64,000 nucleotides of DNA from UBA7396 sp036172015 (GTDB taxonomy: Bacteria; Patescibacteriota; Gracilibacteria; BD1-5; UBA6164): contig JAVHSE010000002.1 of the NCBI GenBank assembly GCA_036172015.1, forward strand, positions 1-64,000, written 5' to 3'. Positions 1-8,673 of the stretch are shown here, piece by piece. A program made the position numbers and the translations under genes. The notes under the pieces were generated by a model that saw only the letters and a program-made list of their open reading frames with translations, did not search any database and was not told the origin of the DNA. Position 1 is the stretch's first letter, and each line of letters starts with the position of its first letter.

Positions 1-1
1 A

Positions 2-373
2 GAAATAAAACCAGAAATAAAAGAAATATTTATAGAAGAACCAAAATCAAAAATTGAAGATACTTTTTCTTCACTAACAGAAGGAGAAATACAGCCAGAA
101 ACAAAAATTGAAGAAGAAAAAGTTCCGGATTGGTTAAAATGAGCACTTGACACTGAAAAATTAACAAAAACTACTGCAAAAAATAAATCAGAAGAGAAGC
201 CTAAAAAAGAAAAAAAGAAAGTTTCTGTAGAAAAACAAGAACCTCAAAAAAAAGAGGAATTATGGGATGATGGAATGGATATTCCAGATTGGTTAAAAAA
301 TAATAATGATATTTTACTTCCTTGAAATGATGATAATTCAATAAATAATCCGAATTCAACAAAAAAAGAGTAA
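2..373 (+). CDS. C-terminal part of an acidic, low-complexity protein (partial)
   Basis: The reading frame enters from outside the window and ends at TAA 371-373. The visible 123 residues are rich in Glu, Lys, Pro and Ser and look disordered. A short motif occurs twice: VPDWLKGAL near the middle and IPDWLKNN near the end, each after a charged stretch. The Gly in the first copy and the Gly in LLPGN are TGA codons, so the frame is open only with TGA=Gly. No enzyme domain is visible. The repeated PDWLK suggests a short linear binding motif at the end of a longer protein. Function unknown. Confidence 0.7.
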
Positions 374-391
374 TTTTACTCTTTTTTGTTG
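358..391 (+). terminator. Rho-independent terminator overlapping the stop codon of the first gene
   Basis: An A-rich arm ending in GAGTAA pairs across a TTTT loop with ACTC plus a T tract (AACAAAAAA...TTTTTTGTT). The TAA stop at 371-373 lies inside the stem, as is common in this compact genome. Confidence 0.6.
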
Positions 392-420
392 AAAAATAAA
401 AAAAATAACTATACTATAAT
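390..420 (+). promoter_or_regulatory. Likely promoter of the 133-aa gene
   Basis: A perfect TATAAT lies at 415-420, 29 bases before the start codon. A weak -35-like TTGAAA sits at 390-395, with a 19-base spacer. Confidence 0.45.
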
Positions 421-448
421 AGTATTTTAAATAAATAATAAAATCATT

Positions 449-850
449 ATGTCAGATGGAAGTGTTTTAACTATAAATGAAGTAGATAATATTGTTTTGG
501 AATTAATAAAATTACACCTTCCAATAGTAGAAGTTGACGATAAAGAATTTCTTGATCTCTTAAAAAATTCTTTATCGTTAAATGTTTCAGAAAAGAAAAG
601 AGTTATTGATGCTGTCCCTACTTTATCTCAATTTCAATTTGATGAATTAAAAAAAGTATTTATGGAAGAAAGAGAAAAATTTAGAGAGTTAGCGAAAGAA
701 CACCCAGAAGATATTAAAAAATTATTAAAAAAACAACAAGATGAATGGAATTTGGTCGGAGAACTCTATCAAAATGAGCAAAATAAAAAAGAAGTACAAT
801 CACAAGATGAACAAAAAATAGATGATATTAAAAAAGCTTTAGGACTTTAA
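449..850 (+). CDS. Small helical hypothetical protein, 133 aa
   Basis: The ORF starts at ATG 449 with no clear Shine-Dalgarno and ends at TAA 848-850. It has no signal peptide or membrane segment. The product is charged and mostly helical: an N-terminal region with alternating hydrophobics, then a Lys/Glu-rich C-terminal half with KKLLKKQQDEWN that looks like a coiled coil. It ends eight bases before the pseudouridine synthase gene, so the two are probably co-transcribed. I do not recognise the family. Confidence 0.75.
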   Translation: MSDGSVLTINEVDNIVLELIKLHLPIVEVDDKEFLDLLKNSLSLNVSEKKRVIDAVPTLSQFQFDELKKVFMEEREKFRELAKEHPEDIKKLLKKQQDEWNLVGELYQNEQNKKEVQSQDEQKIDDIKKALGL

Positions 851-858
851 TTTTAACT

Positions 859-1800
859 ATGAATTATAACTTTTGTGTTTATATTCAATGAAAGCAAAGG
901 GTAGATATGTATTTATCTACCCTTTTTAATGATTTTTCCAGAAGTTATATACAAAAAATTATTGATAATTGAGAAGTGAATCTCAATGGTAAAATTATTA
1001 AAAAAAATATTAAAATTCAAAATAAAGATGAAATACAAATGGTTATTCATATTGAAAAATTAGAACTAAAAGCTGAAAATATAGATCTTGATATTATGTA
1101 TCAAGATGATAATATAGCTATTATTAATAAAGATGCAGGAATCAATACACACCCAACTCCAGGCCTTGATGGCAAAACAGGAACCTTAGTCAATGCTTTA
1201 TTATTTCATATGAAAGATTTATCATCTATTTGATGAGTAGAAAGACCAGGAATAGTTCATAGACTTGATAAATTTACTTCATGACTCATTATGATAGCAA
1301 AAAATGATAAAATGATGCTGTATCTGCAGGAAATTATGAAAAAAAGAGAAAAAATATGAAAATATTATATTGCTATTGTTTCGTGAATTATCAAAGAAAC
1401 CGAGTTTAAAATCGAATCTTTTATTTGAAGACATCCAATTGATAAAATAAAAATGACTACCAAAAATCCCATCAATCCAAAACTTGCTATCAGTCATATA
1501 AAAGTTTTAGGGTATATTGATAATACATATACTTTAGTGGAAGTAAAAATAGAAACATGAAGAACACATCAAATTAGAGTTCATTTAGCAAGTATAGGAT
1601 TTCCAATTATTTGAGATAAAGTATATGGAATAAAACATATTAATGATCAAGTTTTTTGAAAATATTGATTACAAAGACAAGCACTACATTCTTATAAATT
1701 AGAAATAGAATTATATGGAGAAAAAAGAAAATTTATATGAGCATTAAAAGAAGATATGAAAAAAATTATAGGGGAATTACATATAGAAGATATACAATAA
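859..1800 (+). CDS. RluA/RluD-family pseudouridine synthase, 313 aa
   Basis: Isomerises uridine to pseudouridine in rRNA (or tRNA). With TGA=Gly the frame runs from ATG 859 to TAA 1800. The N-terminus resembles the S4 RNA-binding domain of this family (about residues 15-75). The catalytic core follows, with the signature VHRLDKFTSG; the catalytic Asp is residue 137. Further family motifs are GRTHQIRVHLA and IIGDKVYG. Length matches RluD/RluC (about 310-325 aa). Which of RluA, C or D it represents cannot be decided from sequence alone. It follows the 133-aa gene closely and converges on the suf genes with only four bases between stops. Confidence 0.9.
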
Positions 1801-1804
1801 AACA

Positions 1805-2497
1805 TTAACGATTATTTATTTCGATTATTTTTAAAAAATTATTCAAAGATTTTGTATACATTTCTCTATCCATCATATATAGGCAAGAAAAATTTCTTAT
1901 AAAATAACTTTGAAGTATTAAAGCAATAGTATTTGTTTCGTCAAGTCCTCTTGATTGCAAATAAAATAATTTTGATGTATCAAGTCTATGAGATTTGCTA
2001 GAATGACTTACTTTTACATCATTGGTATCAATAAAAAGATTTGGAAGTGAAACTATGGATCCATTTTTTCCTATAAAAATATTTTCTAAATCAAGTTTTG
2101 CTTCGATTTTTTTTGATGTATTGGTAATTTTTATATTTGAATCAATAGAAATATTATTTTCTTTTACGATCCCAATTATATTTAGATAAGCAGAAGAATT
2201 TTCTGAATCTATTTGAGAAGTTATATTACTTATTAAATCATGAGTATTATCTATAAATAAAGATTTAAAAGAGAGAGAGGAATTATTATTATATTGATTG
2301 ATGGTAATATTTTTAGGGCATATATTATAAAAAAATCAATAAAAATCAACTTTTGAATTTTCACCTATATTGATGATAATATCATTGCTTATATTTTGAG
2401 CAAATAGTGAAATATACAGATCTTTTTCAATATATATTTCATCTCAAAAAGTTTTATCTATGATATAGAATCAAGTTTTTTTAATATTTGTTGACAT
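1805..2497 (-). CDS. SufB/SufD-family protein, short SufD-like, 230 aa
   Basis: Scaffold component of the SUF Fe-S cluster assembly system. The C-terminal part has the family core: HSSKSHRLDTSKLFYLQSRG, matching the H-x-LD-x-LFYL-SRG motif of SufB and SufD. At 230 aa it is about half the usual SufD (about 400-440 aa) and lacks most of the N-terminal beta-helix. It lies 15 bases downstream of sufB on the same strand, where sufD would be expected. It would pair with SufB and be driven by the ATPase SufC. Truncated versions are plausible in reduced genomes; the reading frame itself is intact. Confidence 0.75.
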
Positions 2498-2512
2498 TTT
2501 TTACTTTTATAA

Positions 2513-3910
2513 TTAAAATCCTCATTCAAATTCCATACTAATGAGTACATTCATTTCACTCGCATATTCTAAAGGCAATTCTTTGAGTATTGGACTAATA
2601 AAACCATTTACTATCATCGAAGTGGCTTCTGTTTCACTGATTCATCTTGACATCAGATAAAATAAATATTTTTCATCAATTTTTCCAGCACTGGCTTCAT
2701 GAGCAACCGTTGAAAAACTATTATGAATTTTTATATCTGGAATGGCATTATTTGAAGATTTTTCATCGAGTATCAGTCCATCACAGTCAATTTTTGAAAT
2801 ACTTCAAATAGCTGATTTTTTTATATTCACTAATCATCTATAAGTAGAAATTCAACCTCATTTTGAAAGAGATTTGGAAACGATATTTGAAGTCGTATTT
2901 TTTCAAATATGAATTACTTTTGCTCATGTATCTTGATTTTGACCTGAATTCGCAAAAGCTATTCCTAAATGATCAGCTCTGGAATTATCTCAAAGTAAGA
3001 CACTACAAGGATAGAGCATCGTAGTATTACTCCCAAGATTTCATCAAACCCATTCCATAAAACCTCATTTTGAAACAAGAGCTCTTTTTGTATTTAAATT
3101 ATAAGTATCTAAACTCCAATTTTCAACTGAACTATATCTCATATGAGCATTTTCTCAAATAAATATCTCTACTCATCCTGCATGAAGAGAATTCGTATCA
3201 TATTTTGGTGCTGAACATCATTCTATATAGTGAGCTTGTGAACGATCTTCAAGGATAATCATAGTATGTTCAAATTGTCATCCACTTTTTACATTCATTC
3301 TAAAATATGATTGGAGTGGTTCTGATATCTTTACTCAAGTTGGAATATAGAGAAATGTTCCTCAACTCCAAACAGCATAATGCAATGCTGAAAATTTATG
3401 ATCTCAGAGAGGAATCGATTTCGAAAAATATTTTTTAATAATAATTTCATATTTTGGATTTTGTAAAGCATGAGTCATATCATCAAAAATAACTCATAAA
3501 TGAACTAATTCTTGTTTTAATGAATGGTATACGGTTTCACTATCATATTGTGCTCAAACTCAAGCAAGAGATTTTTTTTCTGCTTCTGGAATTCCTAATT
3601 TATCAAAAGTTTTTTTAATATTTTCAGGAACTTCATCCCAAGATGTATTATTCCCAGCACCTTCAGGTTTTGCAAAATAATAGATAGAGTTTAAATCAAG
3701 TTTATCTAATTTTGGCCCCCAAGTTGGAATTGCTTTTGATTCATAGATAGTGAGTGCTTTGAGTCTCAGATCTAGCATCCACTTTGGTTCTTTATTTGAA
3801 AGAGATATTTGTCTGACTACGGTTTCATTGACTCATTGTATAAGTTTTGTTGTATAATCAATATCATCACTAAATTCCCATGTTCATGAAATATGTATAT
3901 TTTTTGACAT
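2513..3910 (-). CDS. sufB: Fe-S cluster assembly scaffold SufB, 465 aa
   Basis: Core scaffold of the SufBCD complex, on which Fe-S clusters are built. Start at ATG 3908-3910, stop 2513-2515. The protein opens MSKNIHISGTWEFSDD and contains the SufB N-terminal block KEPKWMLDLRLKALTIYES and LNSIYYFAKP, then a long right-handed beta-helix region ending LEYASEMNVLISMEFEGGF. Length is normal for SufB (about 470 aa). It lies between sufC upstream and the sufD-like gene downstream on the minus strand, but a plus-strand small gene interrupts the sufC-sufB interval. No cysteine desulfurase (SufS) or SufU is in this window. Confidence 0.92.
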
Positions 3911-3981
3911 AATAATTTTTTTATTTGATTATTTTAAAAAATAAGTTATAAATGAAATACTTAACAAAAAAGGAGTAAGGT

Positions 3982-4089
3982 ATGAAAAATATATTTCCAG
4001 TCATTGGTATTATTCCAGGACTTGTGTTTGTATTTGGAATAATCCTATATAATTTAGGATTAGATATATGGAAAAAATTTAAAAAATAA
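3982..4089 (+). CDS. Small single-span membrane protein, 35 aa
   Basis: A short ORF with the best Shine-Dalgarno in the area: AGGAG at 3971-3975, six bases before ATG 3982. The product MKNIFPVIGIIPGLVFVFG continues as one hydrophobic helix followed by a basic tail WKKFKK, typical of a small inner-membrane protein. It lies on the opposite strand between sufC and sufB and is followed by a hairpin terminator at 4105-4133. Function unknown; reality is supported by the RBS, the TM topology and the terminator. Confidence 0.6.
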   Translation: MKNIFPVIGIIPGLVFVFGIILYNLGLDIWKKFKK

Positions 4090-4104
4090 TTTCTGTATAT
4101 TATG

Positions 4105-4133
4105 AAAAGGTGTGATGAAAATCCACCTTTTTT
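4105..4133. terminator. Bidirectional terminator between the 35-aa gene and sufC
   Basis: AAAAGGTG (4105-4112) pairs with CACCTTTT (4124-4131) and is followed by a T run on the plus strand; the A run on the other side gives a U tract for sufC. The sufC stop (4132-4134) touches the element. Confidence 0.75.
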
Positions 4134-4866
4134 ATTCAAAACCTTTTTGTTCTATTTCTTTTAATAACTCGATAGTTCATTCCTTGTCAATTTTTCCATC
4201 TTTTAATATATAAACTGTATCAAAATGTATATAATCAGTCATTTTAAATTGATGGGTAATAATAATAATTGAATTTTCTTTTGTATTGAGTTTTCAAATA
4301 AGATTTGATACCACCTTAAATGCATCGATATCAAGTCCAGAATCTATTTCATCGAGTATGATGTATTTTGGTTCAATTAATTTTGCTTGTAAGAGTTCTA
4401 TTTTTCTTTTTTCTCATCAACTAAATCATACATTGAGATCTCTTGATAAAAATATTTCATCAATTTCAAGTTCATCTAAATATTTTTTTAAAAATCTTTT
4501 GAAAATAAAAGGGGAAAGAGGTTTTATTTCAGGATTTTGATTTTTCAGATGATTATTATATATAATCCTTAAATACTCTCATAAATTAACTCATTCTATT
4601 TCCGGAATGTTTTGAAAAGATAAAAAGAGTCCAGCTTTTGATCTTTCATCAACACTCAGTCAATTAACTTCTTTTCCGTCTATAGTGACTTCTCATCCAA
4701 TATATTTATATATTGGATTTCCCATTAAAAAATTGGAAATACTCGATTTTCAGCTTCCATTTTTTCATAAAATAAGATAATTTTTTCCAATCTCAAATTT
4801 CAGAGATATTTCTTTTAATATCTCTTTTTCTCAAACATTTACTTTTAAATTTTTTATTTGTATCAT
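4132..4866 (-). CDS. sufC: Fe-S assembly ATPase SufC, 244 aa
   Basis: ABC-type ATPase that powers the SufBCD scaffold. Walker A GKNGSGKS is at residues 34-41, with its first and third glycines encoded by TGA. The signature region FSGGEKRKIELLQ precedes Walker B YIILDEIDSGLD; the SGLD extension is characteristic of SufC. Length is typical (about 250 aa). Start ATG 4864-4866 lies four bases from a perfect 33-bp palindrome (4871-4903). It is upstream of sufB and probably begins the suf transcript, although a terminator at 4105-4133 would separate it from sufB. Confidence 0.93.
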
Positions 4867-4870
4867 ATAG

Positions 4871-4903
4871 ATTAAAATATTACTAATTTAGTAATATTTT
4901 AAT
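4871..4903. promoter_or_regulatory. 33-bp perfect palindrome immediately upstream of sufC
   Basis: The 16-base arms ATTAAAATATTACTAA and TTAGTAATATTTTAAT flank a single central T (4887) with no mismatch. It starts four bases before the sufC ATG on the minus strand and 23 bases after the stop of the upstream small gene. There is no T tract after the hairpin in either direction, so it is a poor classic terminator. It could be an operator or a translation-blocking leader hairpin. Confidence 0.6.
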
Positions 4904-4925
4904 CAAAAAAAAATAAATTCAAGTT

Positions 4926-5159
4926 TTAGTTTATTTTTCTATATTTTTTAAATTTTTTTGATTCTAAATTTTTAGTAAAAATGATAAAGTAGATTACTAT
5001 ACATATAGTTGCAATAATGATTCAAAATTGAAGAGAAATTTCTGAAGTATTTGGTAATCACATATAAGGGATAAAAAAACTATTGATTCCTAGAGTAATT
5101 CATACTCACAATCATATTATAAGAGTAAAAGTAAGCGGGATAAAGAGCAACATGAGCAT
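4926..5159 (-). CDS. Small two-span membrane protein, 77 aa
   Basis: ATG 5157-5159 to TAA 4926-4928, open only with TGA=Gly. The product begins MLMLLFIPLTFTLIIG (first TM), has a short loop with PYMGLPNTSEIS, a second TM of mixed Ile/Val/Phe, and a basic C-tail KKFKKYRKIN. The topology suggests an inner-membrane hairpin with both ends inside. It precedes sufC by about 60 bases and could share its promoter (5210-5237). The family is unknown; a role in Fe-S assembly is not implied by position alone. Confidence 0.6.
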
Positions 5160-5209
5160 ATTGAATATAGTAATATACTAAAAGAAAAGAAAAAATATTT
5201 TGTTTCAAA

Positions 5210-5237
5210 ATTTTATACAAGAACGAAAATAAGTCAA
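5210..5237 (-). promoter_or_regulatory. Likely promoter for the 77-aa gene and possibly sufC
   Basis: On the minus strand TTGACT (5232-5237) is separated by 16 bases from TAAAAT (5210-5215), about 50 bases upstream of the ATG at 5159. Good sigma70-like match. Confidence 0.5.
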
Positions 5238-5358
5238 TTTTTATTATTCCGTAAAAATATTTCTCATTGTTAATAAAATGTTAAAAACACACTATATTTT
5301 CTCTTAAAATAAATAATTCATTTGTCTAGTATATTTTTTATTTTTTTTCAAATTAGTA

Positions 5359-5386
5359 TTGACTTTATAGTAAAAAAGAGTAAATC
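5359..5386 (+). promoter_or_regulatory. Likely promoter of the rsmH operon
   Basis: TTGACT at 5359-5364, a 16-base spacer and TAAATC at 5381-5386, about 65 bases before the rsmH start. No other feature is visible in the 291-base divergent gap 5160-5450 except the minus-strand promoter. Confidence 0.45.
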
Positions 5387-5450
5387 TTATTGAGTAAAAA
5401 CAAGTAAAATAAAAACAAATAAATCACTTATTAACATTTTCTTAACAAAA

Positions 5451-6407
5451 ATGAATGGAAAAGAAGAGAAAGATTTTAAAGATTTACATAAATCGGTATT
5501 ATTGGATGAGTTAGTGAGTGGAATAAAGATATGAAATGATAAACAAAATATAATTGTGGATTGTACTTTGTGAATGGCTTGACATGCAAGACAAATCATA
5601 AAAAAATTACATCCAGGAGATATTTTTATCTGATTTGATTCAGATAGCAGAAATTTAAAAAAAGTACAACCATATGTAGAAGAGGAATTTCGTGAGAGTG
5701 GAATAAAATTATTGTTTATAAATGATAATTTTAAAAACTTAAAACAAAATTTACAAAATTTAAATATACGAGAAATTACTTGAATATATTATGATTTAGG
5801 TATGTCATCTCTTCATGTAGATGAAGCTCAAAGAGGATTTAGTTTTCAACTGGATTGACCTCTTGATATGAGATTTGATATGAAACAATCAGTGACAGCG
5901 AGTCAAATTGTTAATTCATATAAAAAAGAAGAATTGATAAAAATTTTTAGAGAATATGGTGAAGAACCAAGTTCAAAAAAAATAGCAGAGGAAATTTTAT
6001 TGCAAAGAAAAAGTTGATTTCGATTTAAAACAACAAAAGAGTTGTCAGATTTGATTGGAAAAATTTCTCACTTTCCAAAAAGTAAGAATAGAATATTTCA
6101 AGCATTGAGGATTGAAACGAATAAAGAGTTAGAAGTAATTCAAACATCTGTTAGTGATGCAATAGAATTACTTACTTCAGGGGGAGTTATATTTATTATA
6201 AGTTTTCATTCACTTGAAGATAGAATTATAAAAAATATTTTTAGAGAAGAAAGTAGAGATTGTAATTGTACAGCATTAATATGTAATTGTCATCATAAAA
6301 AACAATTAAGTATAATAACAAAAAAACCGATACTTCCATCAGAAAATGAAACAAAAGAAAATCCAAGATCAAGAAGTGCAAAAGCGAGATGTGCAATAAA
6401 AATTTAA
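5451..6407 (+). CDS. rsmH: 16S rRNA (cytosine-1402-N4) methyltransferase RsmH, 318 aa
   Basis: Methylates N4 of C1402 in the decoding centre of 16S rRNA using S-adenosylmethionine. Residues 13-20 match the HKSVLLDE start of the family; the SAM-binding loop is DCTLGMAGHA (residues 37-46) with both glycines as TGA. The family hallmarks RGFSFQLDGPLDMRFD and ISFHSLEDR are present. The C-terminal cysteines (CNCTALICNC) are normal for this protein. It heads a short plus-strand group with an ftsL-like gene, as in classic dcw clusters. Confidence 0.95.
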
Positions 6408-6438
6408 AATACATTAAATACTAACAAATATTGCAAGA

Positions 6439-6807
6439 ATGAATCCAAATTTAATCGTAATAAAAACATGACATTTTAGATTTTTTTCTCAAAGAAAAAC
6501 AACGAGAGAAAATTTTAAATTATGAGTAAATACTACCTATATACTATTTTTGTTATTTATATGAGTTTTATGAATATACTATGTTTGGACTCTCAATATT
6601 AATGCAACAAAATGATATAATATAAGAAATTTAGAACTTTTAAAAAATAAATTAACGATAGAAAAAGAATTATTAGAAGTAAAAATAGCAGAATTTGAAA
6701 GTCTTTCTACTTTAATTAAATGGGATGGAATAGATTCTATGGAAAAAGTAGACAAAGCTGAATTTCTCGTCGTAAAAGATATTAAAAATTATGCTTTTAA
6801 AAATTAG
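6439..6807 (+). CDS. FtsL-like bitopic membrane protein, 122 aa
   Basis: Position directly after rsmH and topology fit the divisome protein FtsL. The N-terminus is a basic cytoplasmic segment (about 35 residues with RFFSQRKTTRENFK), then one TM helix (TTYILFLLFIGVLGIYYVW), then a short coiled coil (residues about 70-95, NLELLKNKLTIEKELLEVK). FtsL sequences are too divergent to identify by motif, so the call rests on order and architecture. No ftsI, mraZ or mur genes follow. Stop TAG 6805-6807. Confidence 0.6.
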
Positions 6808-6857
6808 AATAAGTTCATATAAAAATGTAACTTATTTTTTATTTACATATAACACAT

Positions 6858-7466
6858 ATGCCAGAAAGTTTAAAAAAATTAATAAATCTTATCACTTTTC
6901 TTCCATGAATTTGAGAAAAATCGGCAATGAAACTTGCTTTTTTTCTTTTAAATTCTCATCAAAATTATTTAGAAAATATTTCACATAGTCTTCTTCATTT
7001 AAAAACAAGTGTTTCCAAATGTCAAAATTGTTGATCTTTAATTGATATTGAAAATACACTTTGTACTATTTGTACATCTGAAAAGAGGAATACAAATATT
7101 ATTTGTGTAGTAGAAGAATATTTAGATATGATTTCAATCGAAAATTCAAAAGTTTTTAATGGAGTATATCATATTTTAGGTGGATCAATATCTCCAATGA
7201 ATTGAGTTTTTATTTGAGATTTAAATTTTAAAAAATTATTTCTAAGATTAGAAAATGCTTGTGAGAAAATAGAATTAATTATGGCAACAAATCCAAATAT
7301 AGAATGAGAAGCAACTGTACAGTATATTATTTCAGAATTAGAAAAAAGATGATTAAAAAGATGAGTAAAGTTGACAAGATTATCGAGATGATTATCATCT
7401 GGATATATAGAATATGCTGATAATATCACACTTATTAATTCTATAAAAGAAAGAAAAGAAATTTAA
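6858..7466 (+). CDS. recR: Recombination mediator RecR, 202 aa
   Basis: RecR works with RecO/RecF to load RecA on gapped DNA. The N-terminal helix-hairpin-helix is LITFLPGIGEKSAMKLAF; the glycines of PGIGEK are TGA. A four-cysteine zinc finger follows (CQNCG and CTICTS). The Toprim domain starts ICVVEEYLDMISIE and continues with YHILGGSISPMNG, the RecR-typical motif, and ATNPNIEGEATVQYI. Length is standard (about 200 aa). It follows the ftsL-like gene by 50 bases; its own start ATG 6858 has no strong RBS. Confidence 0.95.
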
Positions 7467-7484
7467 TTTTTTAATTGATAAGGT

Positions 7485-7673
7485 ATGTGAGAATTTGCAC
7501 CAGCATGATGAATTCCTAAAATGACGAGATGACAAGTGAGGAGATATATAAAAGATATGGAAGAAAAAAGAATAAAAGCTCAATGAGAACTTGAAAAAGC
7601 TAGATTAAACGGCGAATTATGAAATGATGAAGATTTAGAAGATTTAGATAAAAAAATAGATAATTTATTTTAA
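7485..7673 (+). CDS. Small charged protein, 62 aa
   Basis: ATG 7485 is preceded by AAGG, and TAA is at 7671-7673. The product starts MGEFAPAGGIPKMTRGQVRR and becomes a charged helix ending in an acidic stretch NDEDLEDLDKK. Five glycines are TGA codons. It lies 18 bases after recR, probably in the same transcript. In some bacteria recR is paired with the small DNA-binding YbaB, but this protein does not resemble YbaB. Function unknown. Confidence 0.6.
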
Positions 7674-7685
7674 GTTATCTATTTT
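7653..7685. terminator. Bidirectional terminator in the recR-group/yvcK convergence
   Basis: AAAATAGATAA (7653-7663) pairs perfectly with TTATCTATTTT (7675-7685). The stop codons of both converging genes (7671-7673 plus, 7684-7686 minus) sit inside or at the edge of the hairpin. Confidence 0.65.
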
Positions 7686-8661
7686 ACTTTATCCATCATT
7701 CAATAATATCTTCTATAACATGAGATATTTTTTCACTATTATGTCTGACAAAATCTTTTTCATTCAAGAGATCTCGCTCTATTATTTTATATTTTTTATT
7801 TTTAAAATCGGAAATATTTTTAATTTTTACTGGTTTCTTATTTTCTTCTTTTTTATATTTTTCAATCATTTCATCACTGATATGTCAGTTATTAACAATA
7901 ACATAATCAATAATCTTCGTTCATAAATATTTTTCAATTACATTTACAAAATCAATTACTTCAAAATTGGTGGTTTCTCAATACTTTGTCATGATATTAC
8001 AAAAATATACTATTTTTGCTTTTGATTTCTTTATTGCATCACTGACTCCATGTACGAGTAAGTTTGGAATAACTGAGGTATAGATATCTCCCGGACAAAT
8101 GATAATAATATCAGAGTTTTCAAGTGCATTTTTAGCTCGTATATTTATAGAAACTTCTGGTTGCAAAAAAGCTTCTTCAATCAAAATATTTCCATCATAG
8201 AGAGGAATATCAATATGAGTTTCTCATATAATTTTTTCTCCAGAAGTAAGTATTATTCATATATCTGATTTTTCTTTCGTTACAGGGATTACTTTCCCTT
8301 CTACTCGAAACATTTTACATATTTGTTTTAATCCTAATTCAAAATCTCATGTAATATCAGCCATAGCTGTTAAAAGTAAATTTCAAACAGTATGTCACGA
8401 TACTGAGGATGTTTTTTCAAATCTATATTCAAATAATTTTCTTAATAGGATACTTTCTTTACTTAAAGCGAGTATAGCTCTTCTAATATCTCAAGGAGGT
8501 AATACTCAAAATTCATCTCTCAAAATCCCAGTACTTCCTCAACTATCACTCATACTTACGATAGCTGCGAGATTCAAATGAGGATTTTTTTTTAATCCAG
8601 TAAGGACATTGTATGTTCCAGTTCCACCTCAAATAGTAGTAATATTAATTTTTTCATTCAT
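7684..8661 (-). CDS. yvcK: YvcK/CofD-family protein (gluconeogenesis factor GlmR-like), 325 aa
   Basis: Member of the YvcK (GlmR) group of CofD-like Rossmann proteins, which bind UDP-sugars and influence carbon flow to peptidoglycan in Firmicutes. The glycine-rich N-terminus ITTIGGGTGT (residues 7-16) and the following VSMSDSGGSTG and GVLPPGDIRRAI are family signatures. Further conserved blocks are VSGHTVGNLLL and ICPGDIYTSVIPNLLV. Length is normal (about 320 aa). It lies 12 bases downstream of alaS. A role in cell-wall precursor control is inferred from the family. Confidence 0.88.
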
Positions 8662-8673
8662 ATATGAAATGTA

